Source: an uncultured Sutterella sp.
GTDB taxonomy: Bacteria > Pseudomonadota > Gammaproteobacteria > Burkholderiales > Burkholderiaceae_F
Direction: 5' to 3'
Length of the DNA stretch: 16,561 nucleotides
Assembly (NCBI GenBank): GCA_900754475.1
Contig: CAAECY010000084.1
Location: forward strand, 1 to 16,561
Of the stretch, positions 1 through 4,377 are shown in pieces. The notes beneath the pieces are model-generated. The model was not told where the DNA came from, did not search any database, and worked only from the letters and a program-made list of their open reading frames with translations. Both the position numbers and the translations under genes were made by a program. Each line of letters begins with the position of its first letter. The first letter of the stretch is position 1.

Positions 1-212
1 AGGGCTATCGTCCCCAGTTCTACTTCCGTACGACGGACGTGACGGGTACGATCGAACTGCCGGAAGGCGTTGAAATGGTCATGCCCGGCGACAACATCAC
101 GATGACCGTCAAGCTCATCTGCCCGATCGCCATGGAACAGGGTCTGCGCTTCGCCATCCGCGAAGGCGGCCACACCGTCGGCGCCGGCGTCGTTGCCCAG
201 ATCATCGAATAA
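1..212 (+). CDS. tuf: Elongation factor Tu, C-terminal end (partial)
   Basis: This is the last 69 codons of EF-Tu, the GTPase that delivers aminoacyl-tRNA to the ribosomal A site in the cytoplasm. The reading frame enters at base 3 and stops with TAA at 210-212. The residues seen, such as GYRPQFYFRTTDVTG near the start and GLRFAIREGG and TVGAGVVAQIIE at the end, belong to domain III, the beta-barrel that contacts tRNA and EF-Ts. The GTPase domain lies outside the window. It sits 12 nt upstream of tRNA-Trp, so the two are probably co-transcribed. The start of another tuf lies at the far end of the window, so this genome should carry two copies, as many Proteobacteria do. Identity is certain; which copy is called tufA or tufB cannot be told here. 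Confidence 0.98.
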   Translation, partial: GYRPQFYFRTTDVTGTIELPEGVEMVMPGDNITMTVKLICPIAMEQGLRFAIREGGHTVGAGVVAQIIE

Positions 213-224
213 GATCTGAACGAC

Positions 225-300
225 AGGGGTATAGCTCAATTGGCAGAGCGACGGTCTCCAAAACCGTAGGTTGGGGGTTCGATTCCCTCTGCCCCTGCCA
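225..300 (+). tRNA. trpT: tRNA-Trp (anticodon CCA)
   Basis: A complete 76-nt tRNA cloverleaf with the 3' CCA encoded. The acceptor stem pairs 225-231 with 290-296 (one U-G pair), and the discriminator base is G297. The anticodon stem ACGGT/ACCGT (251-255/263-267) closes the loop CTCCAAA, giving anticodon CCA at 258-260, which reads UGG (tryptophan). The T arm carries the standard GGTTCGATTCC. It lies between tuf and a terminator, the usual tuf-trpT-secE arrangement of beta- and gammaproteobacteria. Confidence 0.98.
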
Positions 301-306
301 CCAAAC

Positions 307-346
307 AAAAAAGCCAAGTCCAGCTAACGCGGACTTGGCTTTTTTC
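307..346 (+). terminator. Intrinsic terminator after tuf-tRNA-Trp
   Basis: A perfect 15-bp inverted repeat (307-321 with 331-345) with a 9-nt loop. The core AAGCCAAGTCC/GGACTTGGCTT is followed by a run of six T. The A-run on the 5' side makes the stem symmetrical, so it could also work on the opposite strand. It separates the tuf-tRNA-Trp transcript from secE-nusG, which implies a separate secE promoter or partial read-through. Confidence 0.92.
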
Positions 347-372
347 TTGACTAAAAAAACGCTACCTGCGGG

Positions 373-401
373 ATGCAGTGCAAAAGGCAAGTCGTTAAAA
401 T
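373..401 (+). promoter_or_regulatory. Weak promoter candidate for secE-nusG
   Basis: After the upstream terminator, secE needs a promoter somewhere in 346-489. The best -10 I find is TAAAAT (396-401, five of six consensus bases). The hexamer 17 nt upstream, ATGCAG (373-378), is a poor -35. A TTGACT at 347-352 has no acceptable -10 at the right distance. Transcription from here would start near 408 and place the two leader hairpins at 426-466 in the 5' UTR. This is a guess from base composition only. Confidence 0.3.
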
Positions 402-425
402 GACAAGCTATTTTTGCTGTGGCCG

Positions 426-466
426 CGGGGTACGTCCCCGGAAGAGTCGCACTGCGCGTGCGGCTC
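426..466 (+). other. Two adjacent hairpins in the secE leader
   Basis: Hairpin one pairs CGGGG (426-430) with CCCCG (436-440) around a TACGT loop. Hairpin two pairs GAGTCGCAC (444-452) with GTGCGGCTC (458-466), nine pairs including one G-U, around TGCGC. No T-run follows either, so they are not intrinsic terminators. They end about 10 nt before the weak Shine-Dalgarno region of secE (GGATGA, 477-482) and may affect mRNA stability or translation. The function is unknown. Confidence 0.55.
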
Positions 467-489
467 GGGTACACCTGGATGAATGAATC

Positions 490-876
490 ATGACCAACAA
501 CCAAAACGTTGAAACGGTGACGAGCAAGTCCGACATCGCGCTCGTGACGCTTGCCGTCCTCTGCGCGATCGCCGGTGTCGTGGCGTTCGCCCTCCTGACG
601 GAGCAGCCGCTCTCGATCCGTCTGGCCTCTCTCGGCGGCGGTCTCGTCCTCGGCGTGCTTCTGGCGTGGGTGAGCCCCTCCGGCAAGCGCCTTTTGGCCT
701 ACGGCCGTCAGTCGTACGAAGAACTGCGCCGCGTCGTGTGGCCCACGAAGAAGGAAACGCTCAATACGACCGGCCTCGTCATGGCTTTCGTCGTCGTGAT
801 GGCGTTTTTCCTCTTCGTCGTGGACAAGCTCATCGAGCTCGGCCTCTACGACGGCCTCCTTCGTCTTTCCCTTTAA
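490..876 (+). CDS. secE: Preprotein translocase subunit SecE
   Basis: This is the small essential subunit of the SecYEG channel in the inner membrane, where it clamps SecY. The predicted protein has 128 residues (E. coli SecE has 127) and three hydrophobic segments at about 16-36, 45-62 and 95-115, the three-helix form of Proteobacteria. The family hallmark is the amphipathic cytoplasmic segment with LRRVVWPTKKETLNTT (residues 79-94) just before the last helix. The ATG at 490 is the only sensible start; the nearby ATGs at 479 and 483 are out of frame. The ribosome-binding site is weak (GGATGA). nusG begins 16 nt after its stop, so the two form an operon, as in most bacteria. Confidence 0.97.
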   Translation: MTNNQNVETVTSKSDIALVTLAVLCAIAGVVAFALLTEQPLSIRLASLGGGLVLGVLLAWVSPSGKRLLAYGRQSYEELRRVVWPTKKETLNTTGLVMAFVVVMAFFLFVVDKLIELGLYDGLLRLSL

Positions 877-892
877 CCTTCCGGAGTGACTT

Positions 893-1429
893 ATGTCGGA
901 CGCCAAGATGCAGTGGTACACCCTCCACGTTTATTCGTCGATGGAAAAGAGCGTCAAAAAAGCTCTGGAAGAACGCATTTCGCACAGCGACCTGCGCGAT
1001 CAGTTCGGTCAGGTGCTCCTGCCGATCGAACGCGTGCAGGAACTGCGCAACGGCCGCAAGATGACGAGCGAACGCCGCATGTACCCCGGGTACGTCTTCA
1101 TTGAAATGGAAATGAACGACGCGACGTGGCACCTCGTCAACTCGACCCCCCGCGTGATCGAGTTCCTCGGCAACAACAACCCGGTCGTTCTTTCCGAGAA
1201 CGAAGTCGCGAACATCCTCAACGCCGCGAGCGTGAGCGCAGAAAAGCCCCGCCCCAAGATCGAGTTCGAAGTGGGCGAGACGATCCGCGTCAAGCAGGGC
1301 GCCTTCAAGGACTTCACGGGTCGCGTCGAAGGCGTCGACTACGACAAGAGCCGCCTCAACGTGTTCGTGTCGATCTTCGGTCGCGACACGCTCGTCGATC
1401 TGGCGTTCAACGAAGTCGAAAAAATCTAA
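893..1429 (+). CDS. nusG: Transcription termination/antitermination factor NusG
   Basis: NusG binds the RNA polymerase clamp, suppresses pausing, couples polymerase to the ribosome (through S10) and helps Rho terminate. The protein has 178 residues (E. coli 181). The N-terminal NGN domain spans about 6-110 and includes the conserved SERRMYPGYVFIEMEMNDA and WHLVNSTPRV stretches. A KPRPK linker begins at 118. The C-terminal KOW domain follows from about 127 and includes FTGRVEGVDYDKSRLNVFVS. The start is supported by GGAG at 883-886, six bases before the ATG. It is the last gene of the secE-nusG unit. No intrinsic terminator follows, only an A-rich stretch and then the rplK promoter, so read-through into rplK is possible. 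Confidence 0.98.
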   Translation: MSDAKMQWYTLHVYSSMEKSVKKALEERISHSDLRDQFGQVLLPIERVQELRNGRKMTSERRMYPGYVFIEMEMNDATWHLVNSTPRVIEFLGNNNPVVLSENEVANILNAASVSAEKPRPKIEFEVGETIRVKQGAFKDFTGRVEGVDYDKSRLNVFVSIFGRDTLVDLAFNEVEKI

Positions 1430-1448
1430 AAAAAAGCGGGATTTTGAG

Positions 1449-1477
1449 TTGCACGCCGAAATTCGTGCGTGTATAGT
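1449..1477 (+). promoter_or_regulatory. Promoter for rplKAJL
   Basis: TTGCAC (1449-1454) and TATAGT (1472-1477) are separated by exactly 17 bases, a strong sigma70-type promoter. Transcription would start around 1482-1489 and give a leader of about 75 nt before rplK. This matches the position of the known L11 operon promoter in E. coli. Confidence 0.83.
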
Positions 1478-1500
1478 CTCGCTTCTCGATTCAAACCAAC

Positions 1501-1553
1501 TGGGGAGCTTCCGCGCGCATCGGTTTGCGGCGGGGCGTTTGAACCCAAGAGGA
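1501..1553 (+). promoter_or_regulatory. L1-binding autoregulatory site in the rplK leader
   Basis: The leader can fold as TGGG (1501-1504) with CCCA (1544-1547), then an uneven internal loop of G-A on the left and GTTTGAA (1537-1543) on the right, then a second helix beginning GC (1507-1508) with GC (1535-1536) and continuing with CC..GG pairs. A G-A opposite a UUGAA-type strand between two helices is the signature of the L1 site in 23S rRNA helix 76, which the L11 operon mRNA is known to imitate. The Shine-Dalgarno AGAGGA (1548-1553) follows the right arm directly. Free L1 binding here would therefore block rplK, and through coupling rplA. A competing pairing exists: TTCAAAC (1490-1496) with GTTTGAA (1537-1543). 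Confidence 0.72.
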
Positions 1554-1560
1554 ATTTTCA

Positions 1561-1992
1561 ATGGCTAAGAAAATCGTCGGCTTTATCAAGCTGCAGGTTC
1601 CTGCCGGTAAAGCCAATCCTTCGCCTCCTATCGGCCCGGCGCTCGGTCAGCGCGGTCTGAACATCATGGAGTTCTGCAAGGCCTTCAACGCTAAGACCCA
1701 GGGCATGGAAGCCGGTCTTCCGATCCCGGTCGTGATCACGGCCTACGCGGACAAGAGCTTCACGTTCGTGATGAAGACCCCGCCCGCCACGATCCTGATC
1801 AAGAAGGCTGCGAAGATCCAGAAGGGCTCCTCGCGTCCCCACACCGACAAGGTGGGCAAGATCACGCGTGCTCAGGCGGAAGAAATCGCCAAGCAGAAGG
1901 AACCCGATCTTACGGCTGCCGACCTTGACGCCGCCGTTCGCACGATCGCCGGCTCCGCTCGTTCCATGGGCATCATTGTGGAGGGTCTGTAA
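1561..1992 (+). CDS. rplK: 50S ribosomal protein L11
   Basis: L11 binds the GTPase-associated centre of 23S rRNA at the base of the L7/L12 stalk. It takes part in factor-dependent GTP hydrolysis, in RelA activation (stringent response) and in thiostrepton sensitivity. The protein has 143 residues (E. coli 142). The N-terminal domain holds KLQVPAGKANPSPPIGPALG, with the proline-rich helix where thiostrepton acts, and then QRGLNIMEFCKAFNA. The C-terminal rRNA-binding domain starts near residue 75 and ends ARSMGIIVEGL. The start is supported by AGAGGA seven bases upstream. The stop TAA overlaps the rplA ATG by one base (TAATG), so the two genes should be translationally coupled. Confidence 0.99.
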   Translation: MAKKIVGFIKLQVPAGKANPSPPIGPALGQRGLNIMEFCKAFNAKTQGMEAGLPIPVVITAYADKSFTFVMKTPPATILIKKAAKIQKGSSRPHTDKVGKITRAQAEEIAKQKEPDLTAADLDAAVRTIAGSARSMGIIVEGL

Positions 1993-2687
1993 TGGCTAAG
2001 CTTACGAAGCGTATGCAGGCCCTTCAGGGCAAGGTTGAAGCGGGCAAGGTCTACGCCGCCATCGACGCTCTCAACCTCGTCAAGGCCACCGCCACCGCCA
2101 AGTTCGACGAATCCGTCGACGTGGCGATCCAGCTCGGCATCGACCCCCGCAAGTCCGACCAGGCCGTTCGCGGCGCCGTCGTGATGCCGGAAGGCACGGG
2201 CAAGTCGGTTCGCGTCGCCGTCTTCACGCAGGGCGCCAACGCCGACGCCGCTCGCGAAGCCGGTGCCGACATCGTCGGTTTCGACGATCTCGCCGCCAAG
2301 GTCAAGGCCGGTGAACTCGACTTCGACGTCGTGATCGCCTCGCCCGACGCCATGCGCGTCGTCGGCCAGCTCGGTCAGATCCTCGGTCCGCGCGGCCTCA
2401 TGCCGAACCCCAAGGTCGGTACCGTGACCCCGAACGTCGCCCAGGCCGTCAAGAACGCCAAGGCCGGTCAGGTCCAGTTCCGTGCCGACAAGGCCGGTAT
2501 CATTCACGCCCCGATCGGTCGTGCTTCGTTCGAAGCCGAACGTCTGCAGAAGAACCTTGCCGCTCTCGTTGACCAGCTCAACAAGCTCAAGCCCGCTTCT
2601 GCCAAGGGCCAGTACCTCCGCAAGGTCGCCGTCTCCTCGACGATGGGCCTCGGCGTTCGCGTTGACATCGGTTCGATCAACGCCTAA
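1992..2687 (+). CDS. rplA: 50S ribosomal protein L1
   Basis: L1 forms the mobile stalk near the E site that guides deacylated tRNA out of the ribosome. When in excess it represses its own operon by binding the rplK leader. The protein has 231 residues (E. coli 234). It shows the family signature GPRGLMPNPKVGTVTPNV from residue 132, a KAGQVQFRADK stretch and the typical ending SSTMGLGVRVD. The ATG overlaps the last base of the rplK stop, and its Shine-Dalgarno GGAGGG (1980-1985) lies inside rplK. This supports both this start and translation by ribosomes finishing rplK. A 448-nt non-coding region follows before rplJ. Confidence 0.99.
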   Translation: MAKLTKRMQALQGKVEAGKVYAAIDALNLVKATATAKFDESVDVAIQLGIDPRKSDQAVRGAVVMPEGTGKSVRVAVFTQGANADAAREAGADIVGFDDLAAKVKAGELDFDVVIASPDAMRVVGQLGQILGPRGLMPNPKVGTVTPNVAQAVKNAKAGQVQFRADKAGIIHAPIGRASFEAERLQKNLAALVDQLNKLKPASAKGQYLRKVAVSSTMGLGVRVDIGSINA

Positions 2688-2710
2688 TCGGTACGCAACT
2701 TTTCAGGGGT

Positions 2711-2841
2711 GGACGCTCCTGTCGGCAACGCCGGAAACGGCGTTGCGACTCCCCCGCAACGGGGAGACGTCCGGGGGAATTCGTTCCCTCTCGAGGTCGT
2801 GAGGCCTCAAGGGCTTTGGGTGGCGGGAGGCAACTCCCGCC
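2711..2841 (+). ncRNA. Chain of tetraloop-capped hairpins upstream of the L10 leader
   Basis: This 131-nt stretch is almost fully base-paired. (a) GTC-G-GCAACGCCG (2721-2733) pairs with CGGCGTTGCGAC (2738-2749): 12 pairs, one bulged G, GAAA loop. (b) TCCCC (2750-2754) pairs with GGGGA (2761-2765). (c) GGACG (2711-2715) pairs with CGTCC (2768-2772) and encloses a and b as a three-way junction. (d) GGGGGAA (2773-2779) pairs with TTCCCTC (2784-2790), TTCG loop. (e) GAGGTC (2793-2798) pairs with GGCCTC (2803-2808), GTGA loop. (f) GGCGGGAG (2822-2829) pairs with CTCCCGCC (2834-2841), GCAA loop. No credible gene overlaps it. It lies between the rplA stop and the L10 site, so it is probably part of the rplJ leader rather than a separate RNA. 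Its role is unknown. Confidence 0.6.
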
Positions 2842-2842
2842 G

Positions 2843-3064
2843 CTGTCAAAGACCGCTGGAGAGTTCCGGCGCCGTGTATTCGGGAAAGACAATGGATGCA
2901 CGCCGTCGGACTTTTAATGGTCTTGTGTCTTCGGACGGAAACTTTCCGAGTACCTTCGAAGGAACCGCCAAGACGTCCAGCGCAGACGGTAAACCGAAGA
3001 GAGATATTGCGTTGTGTTTCTTTCGCACCGAGCGATCGGTCGAATACAAAAAACAGCCAAAACT
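2843..3064 (+). promoter_or_regulatory. L10(L12)4-binding leader of rplJL
   Basis: GTCAAAGACCG (2845-2855) and GCAGACGGT (2982-2990) are the two conserved strands I recognise from L10 leaders of Proteobacteria. Here ACCG (2852-2855) pairs with CGGT (2987-2990) and CTGGA (2856-2860) with TCCAG (2976-2980). The bulge CGCAGA on the 3' side makes a kinked helix of the kind the L10-L12 complex binds. Between the strands are further hairpins: CGTGTAT/ATGCACG (2873-2879/2896-2902) and GTC-TTCG-GAC (2927-2936). Downstream is ACCGA-GCGA-TCGGT (3027-3040), again with a GNRA loop. I find no convincing promoter in this region, so rplJL probably depends on the rplK promoter. Recognition is from memory of the family, not a model search. 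Confidence 0.6.
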
Positions 3065-3128
3065 CTCAGAAGTGCGCCGGTTATTTAAACCGGTGTCCGG
3101 GATTCGTTTCGGACACCTCTGAGTGGAG
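3065..3128 (+). promoter_or_regulatory. Mutually exclusive hairpins over the rplJ ribosome-binding site
   Basis: Three pairings compete. A: CGCCGGTT (3075-3082) with AACCGGTG (3088-3095). B: GGTGTCCG (3092-3099) with CGGACACC (3110-3117), which shares 3092-3095 with A. C: CTCAGAAGTG (3065-3074) with CACCTCTGAG (3114-3123), nine pairs and one mismatch, which shares 3114-3117 with B. Helix C ends at the Shine-Dalgarno GTGGAG (3123-3128) and would limit ribosome access, while B leaves it free. This is the kind of switch expected downstream of an L10 site; the direction of control is inferred. Confidence 0.55.
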
Positions 3129-3135
3129 CCAGACC

Positions 3136-3666
3136 GTGGGTCTTAATCGTCAAGATAAAGCGGCTGTCATCGAGGAAGTTGCCGGCATCGTTGCCAACTC
3201 TTCCGCGATCGTCATCGCCGAATACCGTGGGCTGAGCGTTGAGGCCGTCACCAAGCTTCGTGCGGAAGCGCGTAAGAATGGTGTGACGTTGCGTGTTGTC
3301 AAGAACACGTTGGTTCGCCGTGCCGTGGAAGGTACGGAGTTTGCCGGGCTTGCCGACCAGTTCGTTGGTCCGCTCGTCTACGGCTTCTCCGCCGATCCCG
3401 TCGCTGCCGCCAAGGTTCTCGTCAACTTCGCCAAGGGCAATGACAAGCTCGTCATCAAGGGCGGTGCGATGGCCAACTACGTCATGGACGTGGAAGCCGT
3501 CAAGAACCTCGCCGAAATGCCGAGCCGCGAAGAGCTCATTGCCAAGTTGATGGCTACGATGAACGAACCTATCGCGAAGTTCGTCCGCACCATCAACGAA
3601 GTCCCGGCGCGCTTCGTGCGCACCGTGGCTGCCGTGCGCGATGCCAAGGAACAGGCTGCTGCCTAA
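3136..3666 (+). CDS. rplJ: 50S ribosomal protein L10
   Basis: L10 anchors the L7/L12 dimers to 23S rRNA at the base of the stalk. As the L10-L12 complex it also binds the rplJ leader to control its own synthesis. The protein has 176 residues, beginning (M)GLNRQDKAAVIEEVAG. The N-terminal rRNA-binding domain includes VVKNTLVRRAVEGTEF, and the C-terminal part ending TVAAVRDAKEQAAA carries the helix that binds L12. The start is GTG at 3136. It aligns with the family N-terminus (E. coli begins MALNLQDKQAIVAEV) and has GGAG seven bases upstream. The open frame continues up to an ATG at 2896, but that extension lies in the structured leader and has no family counterpart. rplL follows after 42 nt. 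Confidence 0.98.
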   Translation: MGLNRQDKAAVIEEVAGIVANSSAIVIAEYRGLSVEAVTKLRAEARKNGVTLRVVKNTLVRRAVEGTEFAGLADQFVGPLVYGFSADPVAAAKVLVNFAKGNDKLVIKGGAMANYVMDVEAVKNLAEMPSREELIAKLMATMNEPIAKFVRTINEVPARFVRTVAAVRDAKEQAAA

Positions 3667-3708
3667 TTTCATTTTCAAAACAAACACTACGTAATACGGA
3701 GCTGTAAA

Positions 3709-4086
<378 letters not shown>

Positions 4087-4095
4087 TTCCGTTTG

Positions 4096-4124
4096 TTGAA
4101 TTACTCCGCGGGGCAGGCGATAAT
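4096..4124 (+). promoter_or_regulatory. Promoter candidate for rpoBC
   Basis: TTGAAT (4096-4101) and GATAAT (4119-4124) are separated by 17 bases, a good sigma70-type match starting 9 nt after the rplL stop. Transcription would begin near 4131, inside the right arm of the first hairpin (4131-4140). A transcript from here would lack that hairpin's left arm but keep the whole second hairpin (4141-4166). This would allow rpoBC expression independent of rplJL. Confidence 0.58.
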
Positions 4125-4169
4125 GGATCACTGCCCTGCGTCAAAGCCTCCGCAAGGAGGCTTTGATCT
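4107..4169 (+). promoter_or_regulatory. Tandem hairpins between rplL and rpoB (attenuator or processing site)
   Basis: Hairpin one pairs CGCGGGGCAG (4107-4116) with CTGCCCTGCG (4131-4140), ten pairs with one G-U. Hairpin two is a perfect 11-bp stem TCAAAGCCTCC (4141-4151) with GGAGGCTTTGA (4156-4166) and a GCAA loop. No T-run follows (TCTAGG), so it is not a standard intrinsic terminator. In E. coli the same gap holds a partial attenuator and an RNase III cleavage site, and either role would fit here. AGATCAAAG at 4204-4212 can pair with the right arm CTTTGATCT (4161-4169) and would open the stem. The remaining 4213-4377 shows no feature apart from the rpoB ribosome-binding site. Confidence 0.65.
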
Positions 4170-4377
4170 AGGTTCCCCTCCCGCATAAACCTTGAAGGAA
4201 CACAGATCAAAGTCTCTTTCCTTGATGAACCGGTCCCAACACACTGCCCGATGATTTGTTCGCCGCGCGGACTCAGATGCCTGTCTGAAGTGCCGAGCGG
4301 CTTTTCGGCGTCCATAGGTTCCGCGTTCCTCCAAGATCCGACTTTTTGGTTCATCCCTAGTGCCGAACGGAGTGTCC

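Noticed and set aside
347..352. TTGACT as the -35 of a secE promoter
   Set aside because: No acceptable -10 lies 16-18 nt downstream; the sequence partly overlaps the end of the terminator.
202..921. Open frame on the minus strand across tRNA-Trp and secE
   Set aside because: Its end reads WWQGQRESNPQPTVLE, the well-known false protein made by translating a tRNA-Trp gene backwards; it also covers a terminator and secE.
2709..3122. Small open frames in the rplA-rplJ gap, including upstream extension of rplJ to ATG 2896
   Set aside because: The region is a structured RNA leader; the peptides are low-quality and lack ribosome-binding sites, and L10 homologues start at the GTG at 3136.
4360..4377. 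GTG at 4360 as the rpoB start
   Set aside because: It would add six residues not seen in the family; the ATG at 4378 has CGGAG at the right distance and gives the normal N-terminus.
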